Positions 42,284 to 51,941 of a stretch of 64,000 nucleotides of DNA are shown piece by piece. Position numbers and translations under genes: made by a program. Below the pieces are notes generated by a model that was not told the DNA's origin, did no database searches, and saw only the letters and a program-made list of their open reading frames with translations. Every line of letters begins with the position of its first letter. The stretch's first letter is position 1. This DNA is from Paraburkholderia terricola (GTDB taxonomy: Bacteria; Pseudomonadota; Gammaproteobacteria; Burkholderiales; Burkholderiaceae). The stretch is from assembly GCF_900142195.1 (NCBI RefSeq), contig NZ_FRAB01000025.1, forward strand, positions 33,770 through 97,769, read 5' to 3'.

Positions 42284-43762
42284 CTATATAGATACTGTCT
42301 TCTGCAACACGGTCTTCGTCACCATGTACGCATCGAGCGTCGACGGGCCTCCTTCCCGTCCAATGCCGCTGTCCTTGACCCCACCGAAAGGCGTATCGGC
42401 GTCGGGTGTGCCGAAATGGTTGATCGAAAGCACGCCGCATTCGAGCTCGCGGCTGATACGTTCGGCATCTTGCAACGAGTTGGTGAAAGCGTACGCCGCG
42501 AGGCCCACTGACAGGCTGTTCGCAAGCTTCAAGGCGTCGTTCAGGTCGTCCACTCGCACGCACGCGGCGACAGGACCAAAGGGCTCAACGGTCATTGCAT
42601 CGGCGTCGAACGGGACGTCGGCCAGCACGGTCGGCGCGAAGAAATAGCCGCGTTCGCCAATGCGCCCGCCTCCCGCGGCGACACGGGCGCCGCGCTGCCT
42701 CGCATCCGCGACCAGCGACTGCATTGCGGAAAGCCGCCGGGCACTCGCCACCGGGCCCATTTGCGCCGTCTGGCTGAAGCCGTCGCCGACGCGCACCTCG
42801 CCTACCGCACTGGCAAAAGCCGCGACGAATTCGTCGTACACGCTGCGGTGAACAATGAAACGCGACGGAGATGCGCAGATCTGGCCGCTCGCGTTTGTCT
42901 TTCCGCGCGCAGCAAGCCGGCCGACTGCCGCACCGTCGACGCCTTCGCAGACCAGTACTGGAGCATGTCCGCCCAATTCCATCAGTACCGGCTTCATGGC
43001 CGCGGCCGCGAGTTGCGTGAGATGCTTGCCGACACCGACCGAGCCGGTGAACGTCACGAGTCGAATGACCGGTGAGGCAATCAACGTGGAAGAGATCTCC
43101 GCCGGATTGCCGAAGACGAGATTCAGCACGCCGGGCGGCAGGCCCGCTTCTTCGAAGGCGCGCACAAGAAGACATGCGGTGGCGGGCGTCTCTTCCGCGG
43201 CTTTCAGGATGACCGGGCAACCCGCCGACAGCGCCGCGCTCACCTTGCGTGCCGCAGAACTGATAGGCACATTCCAGGGCGTGAAAGCGGCCACCGGGCC
43301 AATCGGCTGACGCATCACGAACTTCTGCATCTGCGGTTCGGCCGGAACAATCAGGCCGTAATCGCGCAATGATTGCGCCGCGTTCCATTCGAAGAAGTTC
43401 ATCGACCGGTCGGCTTCCGCATAGGCGTCGGCGTAGAGCTTGCCGTTTTCCAGCGTAATGGTCGATGCAATCAACGGGAGCCGCTCGCGCATCAAAGCCG
43501 TGGCTTTCTGGATTACCTTGACGCGCTGTTGAGGGGGCGTATCGCGCCACGTCATGAAGCCCCGCGCTGCTGCGTTCAATGCGCGCGCAAGGTCCTCGCC
43601 AGTGGCCTTCGGCACCTTGCCTAACACCTCCTCGGTTGCGGGATTTCTTACTTCGACGGCAGTTTCGCGGTCGTAAATCCACGCCCCGTCAATGTAAAGT
43701 CCGACGCGAGGATATTCCGCCCGCGCCGCGCTCATCTCGTTTTGAAGAACTGAAGTCGACAT
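42284..43762 (-). CDS. Aldehyde dehydrogenase (succinate-semialdehyde/benzaldehyde dehydrogenase-like)
   Basis: A 492-residue aldehyde dehydrogenase. The glutamate is in LMELGGHAP and the nucleophile in NASGQICASPSRF. The C-terminal GGVKDSGIGREGG motif is present. NASGQICASPSRF and VEPFGPVA point to the NAD(P) semialdehyde dehydrogenase branch. ATG 43762 has AAGGAT upstream. It is 78 bp upstream of importer B on the same strand, so it is probably the first gene of that operon and acts on a metabolite of the imported compound. Confidence 0.92.
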   Translation of the reverse strand: MSTSVLQNEMSAARAEYPRVGLYIDGAWIYDRETAVEVRNPATEEVLGKVPKATGEDLARALNAAARGFMTWRDTPPQQRVKVIQKATALMRERLPLIASTITLENGKLYADAYAEADRSMNFFEWNAAQSLRDYGLIVPAEPQMQKFVMRQPIGPVAAFTPWNVPISSAARKVSAALSAGCPVILKAAEETPATACLLVRAFEEAGLPPGVLNLVFGNPAEISSTLIASPVIRLVTFTGSVGVGKHLTQLAAAAMKPVLMELGGHAPVLVCEGVDGAAVGRLAARGKTNASGQICASPSRFIVHRSVYDEFVAAFASAVGEVRVGDGFSQTAQMGPVASARRLSAMQSLVADARQRGARVAAGGGRIGERGYFFAPTVLADVPFDADAMTVEPFGPVAACVRVDDLNDALKLANSLSVGLAAYAFTNSLQDAERISRELECGVLSINHFGTPDADTPFGGVKDSGIGREGGPSTLDAYMVTKTVLQKTVSI

Positions 43763-44551
43763 CGATGAAATCCTTTTTTGCCTTAGCTGGAACACGCGCA
43801 CGGCGCACCCATGGGCGGCGGCGACGTTAGGAGTGAGCGGCTCGGCGCCGCGCTTTCAACTTGCAACGGCTGCGGGCTTATCTGATGATGTAGCCGTAGA
43901 TTTCCATGCCGATGAACTGCTGTTTGAAGAGAGGTGTCTCCGTTTGTTGAAGATTATTTCTGAGCCCACGGTTAGGTCTAGTTGGTTTTTCTGCGGTTGA
44001 GGGTAAGCATTGCTAAACCGCGATCTCCATGGCCGAAACACCGCCCTCGGAGGCCCACTGCGGAGCCCTCGGCGACGAGGAGCGCGCTGTCGCCCAATAC
44101 GGGTGATCGCGGGGTTAAGGGAAACTCCCTAATGCGACTGTCCCTGCGCAATACGCGCCAGCGGGTAAATCACAGTCAGTTCAGCTTACCTTCAGGCAAT
44201 AAAAACGAACTGGACCCGGCAACCGCCGAGGCAATAACCTATTCTGGAAGGAGACACTCCACCGCGTCATTTGCCGGGCGCCCTGGCAAAGAGATACTCA
44301 TCCGCGACAGTACCGGAAACACGCTGTATTGCTGGGTCTATCTCCGCACAGGTGAACAACTGCAAGTACGCGAGCGACGCAGCGCCATCTATAGAGCCGA
44401 GCCAGGCATCTGAGCGAACCGCTCGCGTCAAAGGCATGGCAAGTGACACTTTCGCGACGATCGCCCGGCGAACTGCCATTGATGTAACGAAGCGCTTTCC
44501 GTACCCCGCTCGCCTCCGGGCAAGCAACCAACTTGATGGAGACACGAATCA
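43763..44551. other. 789-bp intergenic region without a supportable gene
   Basis: Divergent upstream region of the aldehyde dehydrogenase (leftward) and the SDR (rightward). Several short open frames cross it, but none has a family resemblance or a good ribosome site. No operator copy, repeat or strong hairpin was found. It may contain a decayed gene. Confidence 0.4.
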
Positions 44552-45328
44552 ATGGCGACTCATCGCAAATGGAACTACGAGGGCAAAGTGGCCTTCGTAA
44601 CAGGTGCTGCAGCCGGCATCGGACAAGCCACCGCGTTGGCCTTTGCCCAGGAAGGCGCCGATGTCGTCGCGGTCGACCTGTCGGAAGAAGGTGCCCGCGC
44701 GACAGCGCGGCTGATCGAGGAGCAAGGCGTACGCGCGCTTGCTGTCAAATGCGACGTCTCGAATCCCGGTGATGTGCAGGCGGCTCTTGCCGCTACCATG
44801 GACACCTTCGGCAAACTTCACTTCGCGTTCAACAACGCGGGCATCGAGCAGGCTCTCGCCTACACCGCTGATATAAGCGACGAACTTTTCGAACGCAATC
44901 TGCGCGTGAACCTGGGCGGCGTCTTTTACTGCATGAAGTATCAGATCCCTCTCATGCTGAAGAACGGCGGAGGTTCCATCGTGAATACGTCTTCGGGCGC
45001 GGGGGTCGTAGGTATTCGCGGACAGGGCGCCTACTGCGCCGCCAAACACGGCGTGCTCGGCCTCACGAAGTCGGCGGCACTCGAGTATGCAAAAGACGGT
45101 GTGCGCATCAACGCGGTATGCCCCGGCATCATCGATACGCCGATGATTGGCCGCTTTACTCAAGGCACAGAAGAAAACCGAAAGCGGATGATCGCGCAGG
45201 AACCGATCGGGCGTCTGGGGCGGCCAGAGGAAATCGCCAATACGGTTCTTTGGCTGTGCTCCGACGTCGCCGGCTTTACCATCGGTCATGCGGTCGTCGT
45301 GGATGGTGGGCAAACTGCCGGCCTGTAA
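44552..45328 (+). CDS. Short-chain dehydrogenase/reductase
   Basis: A 258-residue classical SDR. TGAAAGIGQATAL binds the cofactor, NNAGIEQ and the Ser/Tyr/Lys triad (NTSSGAGVVG, YCAAKHG) are complete, and VVVDGGQTAGL closes the fold. GAAAGIGQATALAFAQEGADVVAVDLS, with the acidic end, favours NAD(H). The ATG has GGAG about 9 bases upstream. It stands alone between a long gap and a strong terminator, so it is monocistronic. Confidence 0.92.
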   Translation: MATHRKWNYEGKVAFVTGAAAGIGQATALAFAQEGADVVAVDLSEEGARATARLIEEQGVRALAVKCDVSNPGDVQAALAATMDTFGKLHFAFNNAGIEQALAYTADISDELFERNLRVNLGGVFYCMKYQIPLMLKNGGGSIVNTSSGAGVVGIRGQGAYCAAKHGVLGLTKSAALEYAKDGVRINAVCPGIIDTPMIGRFTQGTEENRKRMIAQEPIGRLGRPEEIANTVLWLCSDVAGFTIGHAVVVDGGQTAGL

Positions 45329-45353
45329 GCGTCGCCGACCGCCTGGCATACAC

Positions 45354-45390
45354 AAAGAGGCTATGGGACTCACGTCCCATAGCCTCCTTT
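45354..45390. terminator. Strong bidirectional terminator
   Basis: AAAGAGGCTATGGGAC and GTCCCATAGCCTCCTTT form a nearly perfect 16-bp stem with a 4-base loop. A-run and T-run flank it, so it works in both directions between the convergent SDR and DUF4148 genes. Confidence 0.88.
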
Positions 45391-45433
45391 GCTCGCGAGC
45401 GTCTATAGACAACTACATCGCGGAATACAACGA

Positions 45434-45709
45434 TCAGTTGCAGTGAGCGTTGTCCTCACTCTTATTGGCCGCGAGCTGACTGGAGGCGCCTTCCGCTCTC
45501 GCGAGCATAACCTTCGCGGACGCCGCGTGCGCGTCGTCCACCCAGGTCCGCGGATTCATACGCGCGGGGTTATACCCTGCCGCTGCGTAGTCAGCCGTTT
45601 CCTGACGGACCTGCTCTCGCGTCAGACCTTGAGCAGACGATTGCGCCGAGGCCAGCATGGGCACCGACATGGTGAGTGTGATAAGAAGAACTTGAAGTTT
45701 GCGTTTCAT
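45434..45709 (-). CDS. Small secreted DUF4148-type protein
   Basis: A 91-residue protein with a clear signal peptide (MKRKLQVLLITLTMSVPMLA, then SAQ). The mature part matches the DUF4148 pattern common in Burkholderiales (LTREQVRQETADYAAAGYNPARMNPRTWVDDAHAASAKV). Function is unknown and location is presumably periplasmic. ATG 45709 has GGAG about 12 bases upstream. It is useful mainly as a taxonomic hint. Confidence 0.85.
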   Translation of the reverse strand: MKRKLQVLLITLTMSVPMLASAQSSAQGLTREQVRQETADYAAAGYNPARMNPRTWVDDAHAASAKVMLARAEGASSQLAANKSEDNAHCN

Positions 45710-46009
45710 GGTCGTAGCTCCAGAAGAATGGGCAATGTGTGCCCGATAGCTTCGATGAAGCAACGGGCGTCGGTAGCGATGTCTTGAATCGGGCCGTGCA
45801 TATTGGTCCCGTGGCCACCGCGCACGGTGGGTGACTCACTTCGATTCATGCACACTATAAGGGTTTCCACCAATCCAATTAAGTAGACGCCTTCACTTGG
45901 GCTTATTAGTATCATTCATGAATCGCGACGTAAGAACGGCGCTCGAACACGGCCACGTGCTGCTCCGGCCGGCAGCGGATGTTTGCCCATAAAGAATGGA
46001 TAATGCGAG
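45710..46009. other. Divergent upstream region of the DUF4148 and LysR genes
   Basis: A 300-bp region with AT-rich DNA around 45850-45920 that should hold both promoters. No gene was seen. Confidence 0.4.
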
Positions 46010-46903
46010 ATGCCTCGAGAAAACCTGAATGACATCCTTGTGTTTATCGCGGTTGCACGCGAGAAGAGCTTCACGCGGGCGGCGGCAAAACTAGGCGTCT
46101 CTCAATCGGCGTTGAGTCATACCATCCGCGACCTTGAAGCACGACTCGGGCTGCGTCTGCTCACGCGAACTACCCGAAGCGTTTCGACAACTGAAGCAGG
46201 CGAGGAACTCTTTCAGGCGGTGGCTCCGCGCGTCGAGGAGATCGATGCAAGCATTGCCGCTTTATCCGATTTCAGGGACAAGCCCGCCGGGATCATCCGC
46301 ATCACCGCAGCTGACCATCCTGTGGAGACCGTCATCTGGCCGAAGCTGCGAAAACTTTTGCCCGCCTACCCGGATATCAAGGTGGAGGTCACCGTCGACT
46401 ACGGTCTTTCGAACATCGTCGAAGACCGCTATGACATTGGCGTCCGATTCGGCGATCAGGTCGCAAAGGACATGATTGCGGTCCGTATCAGCCCGGACAT
46501 TCCGATGGCTATCGTCGGCTCACCCGGCTACTTTGCAAATAGAGACCTCCCAAAAACGCCCGAGGACCTTCTCCGCCACGAATGCATTACCTTGCGCATG
46601 ACGACCACGAAGGCGTTGTACGCGTGGGAATTGAAAAAAGGAAAGAGAGAAACACAAGTGCGCGCGACAGGACAAGTCACCGTCAACACTCAGCCTCAGA
46701 TGGTCCAAGCCGCGCTGGACGGCTTCGGACTGGCTTTCGTCCCGGAAGATGCAGTAGTCCAACACGTGCGCAATGGTCATTTGCAAAGCGTTCTGAGGGA
46801 CTGGTGCCCAGTCTGGCCCGGCTACCGCGCCTACTACCCGAGCCGCCGCCAGACATCACGTGCGTTCTCGCTTGTGATCGATGCACTGAAACACCAAAGC
46901 TGA
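46010..46903 (+). CDS. LysR-type transcriptional regulator
   Basis: A 297-residue LysR protein. The helix-turn-helix is SFTRAAAKLGVSQSALSHTIRDLEARLGLRLLTRTTRSV. The effector domain starts with GIIRITAADHPVETVIWPKL, typical of the CrgA/DsdC-like group near dehydrogenases and efflux genes. The ATG lies shortly after an AAAGAATGGATAATGCGAG stretch with only a weak ribosome site. It precedes an MFS gene on the same strand. Confidence 0.92.
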   Translation: MPRENLNDILVFIAVAREKSFTRAAAKLGVSQSALSHTIRDLEARLGLRLLTRTTRSVSTTEAGEELFQAVAPRVEEIDASIAALSDFRDKPAGIIRITAADHPVETVIWPKLRKLLPAYPDIKVEVTVDYGLSNIVEDRYDIGVRFGDQVAKDMIAVRISPDIPMAIVGSPGYFANRDLPKTPEDLLRHECITLRMTTTKALYAWELKKGKRETQVRATGQVTVNTQPQMVQAALDGFGLAFVPEDAVVQHVRNGHLQSVLRDWCPVWPGYRAYYPSRRQTSRAFSLVIDALKHQS

Positions 46904-47248
46904 GCCGCCACCGGTTTGCCGGACCGATTAATCACAACAGCTCATAAGTCCAATCGACCTGCTCGGGTTTATCCGAACTAGCCGCTTAGCTAAAATACGT
47001 TCAACCAGTCATGCATTCACTCGCTGACTTCAGTCTTTAATCAACACACGCGCTAGCTGCGTTGCTCCAACGGTTCGCAGCACCCGCGACTCGCACGTCA
47101 ATTCACTGCTTGAGCGCGCATCGTCGCGCCTGAACGCCGTAGTCCGGCATTGTCGACTGCCAATTCATTGGCCGGTCGTGCATTGCTTTTGTCGAAGCAC
47201 GTTCAAGTACCGCTGCGAGTAGGCGCGCAAGATGAACGAGGAAATCCG
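46904..47248. other. Intergenic region between LysR and MFS genes
   Basis: A 345-bp stretch with no supportable gene. It probably contains the MFS promoter. No palindrome of note was found. Confidence 0.4.
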
Positions 47249-48436
47249 ATGTCCACAGTGCCGAATCAATCAACTATTCCCAGAAACCAGGTATGGAGCG
47301 CGGTCGCCTCGATGGCGATGTGCGCGGCCATGCTGATAGCGTCCGAATTCATGCCGGTTAGTCTTCTGACGCCGATTGCCTCTGACCTCCGTGCCTCCGT
47401 GGGCATGGCCGGCCAGGCCATCTCGATCTCGGGCCTATTCGCTGTTGCGACAAGCCTGATCATTCCTTCAGTGACGAGCCGTCTCGATCGTCGCCATGTG
47501 TTGGCTGCGCTGGCGGGACTGATGCTAGTGTCGTTGGTGCTGACCGCCGGGGCCGGCAGCTTCACGATGTTGATGGCCGCTCGCGCGCTTCTCGGCGTAA
47601 CAGTAGGTGGCTTCTGGTCGCTTTCAACCGCAACGATCATGCGGCTGGTACCCGAGGAATCGTTGCCGAAAGCGTTAGGCGTTCTCTATACGGGCAACGC
47701 CGTCGCAACTTCATTTGCAGCCCCCATTGGCAGCTACCTGGGCAGTGTCATTGGATGGCGAGGTGTGTTTTGGGCACTCGTCCCGATCGTGGCAATCAAC
47801 CTGATCATGCTGCTGCTGACGCTTCCGCCTATGACGAGCCGCCCATCGCAACGCGGCGGCGAAAACGCGCTTGCACTTCTGCGGCGCCCGCATGTGTCGT
47901 TTGCAATGCTGGCCGTCATGCTGACGTTTGCCGGCGCGTTTACGGTTTTCACCTACTTCCGGCCGTTCTTTGAAACGTACACTCACGTTGACGTGCCACG
48001 GTTATCGATCCTTCTGCTTGGCATGGGACTGGCCGGTTTCGCCGGCACGTATGGCGCGAGCGCACTGATCAGCAAACGCCTCTTCCATCTGTTGATGGCC
48101 TTGCCCGTTGCACTAGCTGTCGTGACGCTTACCATGCTTCCCGCCGGTCACTCCTTCGGCGCAGCAGCATTGCTGGCAATTGCGTGGGGTGCGGTTAATG
48201 CAGCGATCCCGGTCGCATGGTCGACGTGGCTTTCAAAAAGCGTGAAGGACAAACCGGAAAGTGGAGGAGGCCTGATGGTTGCCTCTATCCAGCTATCCAT
48301 CATGGTTGGGGCGGAACTAGGCGGCACACTGCTCGATCATTATTCAATCGGCGCGACCTTCTTGTCCGGCGCGGCACTGCTGGTTCTTTCGGCGATTGTC
48401 ATTGGCAGCGGCAGGCGTCTCAGACCTACCGTCTAG
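47249..48436 (+). CDS. MFS efflux-type transporter (NepI/AraJ-like)
   Basis: A 395-residue, twelve-segment protein of the drug:H+ antiporter-1-like branch. Motifs include SEFMPVSLLTPIASDLRASVGMAGQAIS (typical start of NepI/YdeA proteins) and ARALLGVTVGGFWSLSTATIMRLVPEE. Such proteins export nucleosides, sugars or drugs. ATG 47249 has GAGGAAATCC just before it; the longer frame starting at 47150 lacks one. The upstream LysR may regulate it. Confidence 0.9.
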   Translation: MSTVPNQSTIPRNQVWSAVASMAMCAAMLIASEFMPVSLLTPIASDLRASVGMAGQAISISGLFAVATSLIIPSVTSRLDRRHVLAALAGLMLVSLVLTAGAGSFTMLMAARALLGVTVGGFWSLSTATIMRLVPEESLPKALGVLYTGNAVATSFAAPIGSYLGSVIGWRGVFWALVPIVAINLIMLLLTLPPMTSRPSQRGGENALALLRRPHVSFAMLAVMLTFAGAFTVFTYFRPFFETYTHVDVPRLSILLLGMGLAGFAGTYGASALISKRLFHLLMALPVALAVVTLTMLPAGHSFGAAALLAIAWGAVNAAIPVAWSTWLSKSVKDKPESGGGLMVASIQLSIMVGAELGGTLLDHYSIGATFLSGAALLVLSAIVIGSGRRLRPTV

Positions 48437-48673
48437 CAGACGATGCAGAGTAGCCTCGCCCTCACCGGGTACTTGCCTGATCTGCGCGAGTGTGAAGGGC
48501 CTAAAGCGCCAATGTAATCGCATCCTTGAATCCAAGGTAAGTGCCACTTACCGGAGCCTCGAGAAAATGCGACTCGACGTGTACCGTGGCAAAGCGCACG
48601 ATAACGTAATGTCGCATTCTGATGCGACGGTCCGCCGGGGACAGCATCGGCAGAAGTAGTCAGGAGAAGACAA
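48437..48673. other. Upstream region of the dehydrogenase pair
   Basis: A 237-bp gap between the MFS gene and the dehydrogenase pair, with no supportable gene. It should hold the promoter of the dehydrogenase/kinase operon. Confidence 0.35.
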
Positions 48674-49591
48674 ATGCGCGTCGGGTATATCGGGTTGGGC
48701 GCCATGGGTGGCGCACTTGCCCGTCATCTGATCGGCAAGTTTCCGTTGAGCGTGTTCGATCTGAATAAAAAGGCGGTCGACTCGTTCGTCGAACTCGGCG
48801 CGGCAGCCGCAGCGACACCGGCGGAGCTTGCACGTAACAGTGATCTGATATTGCTTTGTCTGCCAAGAAGCTCTGACGTTCAGGCGGTGCTTTTCGGCCA
48901 GGACGGTGTTGCACAGGGGGTAAGCGCGGGCAAGATCGTTATCGATCAAACCAGCGGCGTTCCCGCCGAGACAAGAGCCTTTGCCCGACAGCTCGAGGAA
49001 ACAGGCGTATTGCTGTTCGATGCGCCCGTCTCCGGGGCGATGGCCACAGCCATCGCCGGTACTATCTCGATCATCGCATCAGGGCCACGCGATGCTTTTG
49101 AAAGGGCTCTACCTGTCCTGCAGTCGATCAGTCCGAATGTCTTCCATTGCGGTGAACGCGTAAGTAACGGTCAGACAATGAAGACCGTCAATAACATGAT
49201 GAACGTGAGTTGCCGTCTCGCCACGCTCGAGGTTGTTGCGATGGGAAAAAAGCTCGGCCTTCCTCTCGAACTCATGACGCAGGCCATTAACGCTACTACG
49301 GCACGAAACTACACTTCACAGGGCATGCTGCCTGCTATTGCAGAAGGACGCCAGTCGACCAGATTCTGGCTTGCGCTTCAGGTAAAAGATATTCATCAAG
49401 CGATCAGTCTCGCTGCCGGGCAGAAGGTGCCAATGCCTATCGGAGGAGCCGCTCGGTCACTTCTCCAAATCGGGTTGAATTCTCTTGGCAAAGACGCTCA
49501 ACTCGAGCAGATGATTGGCGTCATCGAATCGATGGCCGACACGAGGTTTGTCGACACGCCGACAAGTAGCGATCGCCGGGAGGCAGAATGA
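48674..49591 (+). CDS. 3-hydroxyisobutyrate/threonate-type NAD dehydrogenase, active partner
   Basis: A 305-residue beta-hydroxyacid dehydrogenase. RVGYIGLGAMGGALA binds NAD, DAPVSGAM the substrate carboxylate, and K170 in GQTMKTVNN is the catalytic lysine. A DUF1537 kinase follows two genes on, and family members next to such kinases are L-threonate or D-erythronate 2-dehydrogenases, so a four-carbon sugar acid is the likely substrate class. The ATG has AGGAGAAGACAA upstream. Its stop overlaps the next start (ATGA at 49588..49591). It resembles residues 1-305 of the protein at 26647. Confidence 0.93.
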   Translation: MRVGYIGLGAMGGALARHLIGKFPLSVFDLNKKAVDSFVELGAAAAATPAELARNSDLILLCLPRSSDVQAVLFGQDGVAQGVSAGKIVIDQTSGVPAETRAFARQLEETGVLLFDAPVSGAMATAIAGTISIIASGPRDAFERALPVLQSISPNVFHCGERVSNGQTMKTVNNMMNVSCRLATLEVVAMGKKLGLPLELMTQAINATTARNYTSQGMLPAIAEGRQSTRFWLALQVKDIHQAISLAAGQKVPMPIGGAARSLLQIGLNSLGKDAQLEQMIGVIESMADTRFVDTPTSSDRREAE

Positions 49592-50469
49592 ATAGGATCG
49601 GAGTGGCAGGAAGTGGGAAAGTCGCCACGTTCGTTGTGCATCAACTGGCAAAGAAGTATTCCGTTCGCGTTCTCCGCGCAGCGAACGATTCGCTACTTTG
49701 CGACGGCGTTGAAGAAGTGCATGACGTCGCTGACCTGGTGGCAGGTTCGGACATCGTCATTCTGTGCACTGACTCCGACGAATTGCGAGCAACGCTGCTC
49801 CGAAGCCCGGATTGGGGCAAGCAGGCCTCCGCGGAAAAGCGGGTTGTTATCGACATGGGCCAGGGCGATCCTGACGAAACGAAGATTATCGCCACGACAT
49901 TGAGTGAGGTGGGGATCACACTCGTCGATGCACCGTTGCATACGGAAAATACCGCGGCGATAGAGACAGCGTCGGCCATTCTTTTCGGAGGCCCTCCAAC
50001 GGTACTCGAATCCGTTCGAGGCGTCCTGGAATCGGTCTGCCCCACGATCATCGCTTGCGGCGATGTCGGCAATGGACATGCGATGCGCCTCGTCGTCGCA
50101 GCGATTGCGGCATGTAATCGTCTCATCACCTACGAGTGTGCCGCGATGGGCGCGGCAAACGGGCTCGCAATCGCCGACATGGCGACCGTGCTCAACAGCA
50201 GCTCCGGCTATAACAGCGCGTCCGCCCGCGTATTGCCAGCACTTGCGACCAATGAGCGAACGGCAGACGTCACTTTGGGCAATTGGGCGGACGATCTGAG
50301 AATGGCGTCGGCCGCCGCAATGCGCTATGGCGCACCGATGCTCCTTGCAACGATGGCGCGCTCAACGTTGGACGCCGCGGCGAACCGGCTCGGCGGTTCG
50401 AGTTCCGTCGATAGACTGGCTGAAATATGGGAGATCGATGCAGGCCTTCCCGCGCCAGGGATGGGCTGA
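49588..50469 (+). CDS. Catalytically altered dehydrogenase paralogue (pseudo-enzyme partner)
   Basis: A 293-residue protein with the same overall fold as the preceding gene's product. The nucleotide motif is weak but present (IGVAGSGKVATFVV) and the substrate loop reads DAPLHTENT rather than DxPVSG. At the catalytic position, GHAMRLVVA replaces GQTMKTVNN, so the lysine is Arg (R167) and the two asparagines are lost. It is therefore probably inactive on its own. The start overlaps the upstream stop by 4 bases, which forces equal production. Its C-terminal half is the domain fused onto the dehydrogenase at 26647. Confidence 0.85.
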   Translation: MNRIGVAGSGKVATFVVHQLAKKYSVRVLRAANDSLLCDGVEEVHDVADLVAGSDIVILCTDSDELRATLLRSPDWGKQASAEKRVVIDMGQGDPDETKIIATTLSEVGITLVDAPLHTENTAAIETASAILFGGPPTVLESVRGVLESVCPTIIACGDVGNGHAMRLVVAAIAACNRLITYECAAMGAANGLAIADMATVLNSSSGYNSASARVLPALATNERTADVTLGNWADDLRMASAAAMRYGAPMLLATMARSTLDAAANRLGGSSSVDRLAEIWEIDAGLPAPGMG

Positions 50470-50623
50470 CCGGCTTTCCGACAGCATGTAGTCCAACGCT
50501 GTGGAGGCGTGCGCGCTTGCGCCACAGGTATCGCGCACCAACCCGCTTATAGCCCTACCCGTCTAGCAGTCAGCGATGTCGAACACATTTTTCTGGGCCG
50601 AAGTCCAGAAGGGAGCCAGGTAA

Positions 50624-51892
50624 ATGGCGCAGGCACTGCTCGGCTGCATTGCCGACGACTTCACTGGCGCGACGGATCTCGCCAACATGCTCGTACGCGG
50701 CGGCATGCGTACGGTGCAAACCATCGGCGTCCCCGATCGAAGCGCGAAAATCGAGGCCGACGCGCTCGTCGTTGCGCTGAAGTCTCGCACGGTTCCGGCG
50801 AAGCAGGCCGTGCGCCAATCTCTGAACGCACTTGAATGGCTGCGGGCGCATGGCTGTCGCCAGTTCTTTTTCAAGTATTGCTCGACATTCGATTCCACTC
50901 CAAGAGGCAACATCGGCCCGGTCGCGGATGCGTTACTCGACGCGCTGAAAGACGACTTCACGATCGCCTGCCCCGCGTTTCCCGAGAATGGACGCACGGT
51001 GTTTCGCGGCAATCTTTTTGTCGGCGATGTTCTTCTGAATGAGTCCGGCATGGAAAGCCACCCGCTCACGCCGATGTCCGATGCCAATCTCGTCAGAGTG
51101 CTGCAACGACAGACGAAATCCAAAGTCGGCCTGATCCGATACGACGCAATTTCCGCAGGTGTGGAGGAGATTCGCGCTTGCATCGACGAGCTAAAGCAGG
51201 ATGGCGTACGGCTCGCGATCGCGGATGCACTCACCGATCGCGATCTTTACATGCTCGGCAAAGCCTGCCGGGATCTCGCGCTCGTCACGGGCGGTTCCGG
51301 CATGGCGCTCGGTTTGCCGCAGAACTTTCATTCGGCGGACCTGCTCGTGTATTCAGGACAGGCCGCCGATCTCCAGCAAATCGACGGCAGGTCTGTCGTG
51401 CTGGCCGGCAGTGCATCGCGAGCCACCAATGCGCAGGTGGCGGAGTGGCGCGCCGGCAAACCGAGTTTCCGCATCGACCCAATGGCGCTTTCGCGCGGAG
51501 AGCCGGTAGTCGACAACGCCATTCAATTCGCGCGCGCTCACGACGAGACAGTACTGATTTACGCCACGTCGTCGCCGGACGAAGTCAAGATTGTGCAGCG
51601 GGAACTGGGCATTGAGAAGGCAGGACATATCGTCGAAGAAGCGCTTGCATCTATCGCGTGCAAGCTGCGCGACGCCGGTGTGCGCAAGTTCGTCGTTGCG
51701 GGCGGCGAAACTTCCGGCGCGGTGGTTCAGGCGCTCGGCGTGCGCTCACTGCGTATCGGGCCGCAGATCGATCCGGGAGTGCCGGCAACTCAGTCTGTTC
51801 CCACCAACGGTGAAGCGCCGCTTGCACTCGCGCTCAAGTCCGGCAACTTCGGCGCGACTGATTTCTTTGCGAAGGCATTGAAGGCTCTCTAA
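50624..51892 (+). CDS. Four-carbon acid sugar kinase (DUF1537, OtnK/DtnK-like)
   Basis: A 422-residue kinase of the DUF1537 family, which phosphorylates acid sugars such as 3-oxo-tetronate or D-threonate at O4. The N-terminal substrate domain begins GCIADDFTGATDLANMLVRGG, with the conserved DDFTGA, and FKYCSTFDSTPRGNIGPVADAL follows. The C-terminal nucleotide domain has VTGGSGMALGLP and VVAGGETSGAVVQALGVRSLRIGPQIDPGVP. The ATG has GGGAGCCAGGTAA before it. It is 154 bp after the dehydrogenase pair, and oxidation then phosphorylation is the established order for threonate and erythronate catabolism. The usual OtnC aldolase and OtnI isomerase are not adjacent. Confidence 0.94.
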   Translation: MAQALLGCIADDFTGATDLANMLVRGGMRTVQTIGVPDRSAKIEADALVVALKSRTVPAKQAVRQSLNALEWLRAHGCRQFFFKYCSTFDSTPRGNIGPVADALLDALKDDFTIACPAFPENGRTVFRGNLFVGDVLLNESGMESHPLTPMSDANLVRVLQRQTKSKVGLIRYDAISAGVEEIRACIDELKQDGVRLAIADALTDRDLYMLGKACRDLALVTGGSGMALGLPQNFHSADLLVYSGQAADLQQIDGRSVVLAGSASRATNAQVAEWRAGKPSFRIDPMALSRGEPVVDNAIQFARAHDETVLIYATSSPDEVKIVQRELGIEKAGHIVEEALASIACKLRDAGVRKFVVAGGETSGAVVQALGVRSLRIGPQIDPGVPATQSVPTNGEAPLALALKSGNFGATDFFAKALKAL

Positions 51893-51916
51893 TTGCGTCG
51901 AAGGCGACGTTGAAAA

Positions 51917-51934
51917 CAGCCCGCAAGCGGGCTG
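51917..51934. terminator. Terminator hairpin between kinase and aldehyde dehydrogenase
   Basis: CAGCCCGC and GCGGGCTG form a compact perfect stem in the 49-bp gap between the convergent kinase and aldehyde dehydrogenase genes. AAAA on the left and CTCTCGCTT on the right are weak tails. Confidence 0.65.
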
Positions 51935-51941
51935 CTCTCGC

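Noticed and set aside
44020..44036. GATCTCCATGGCCGAAAC as a further operator copy
   Set aside because: It shares only the right arm with the 17-bp motif and is shifted by one base on the left.
43856..44041. Small minus-strand open frame in the 789-bp gap
   Set aside because: It has no ribosome site and its Ser-rich low-complexity end matches no family.
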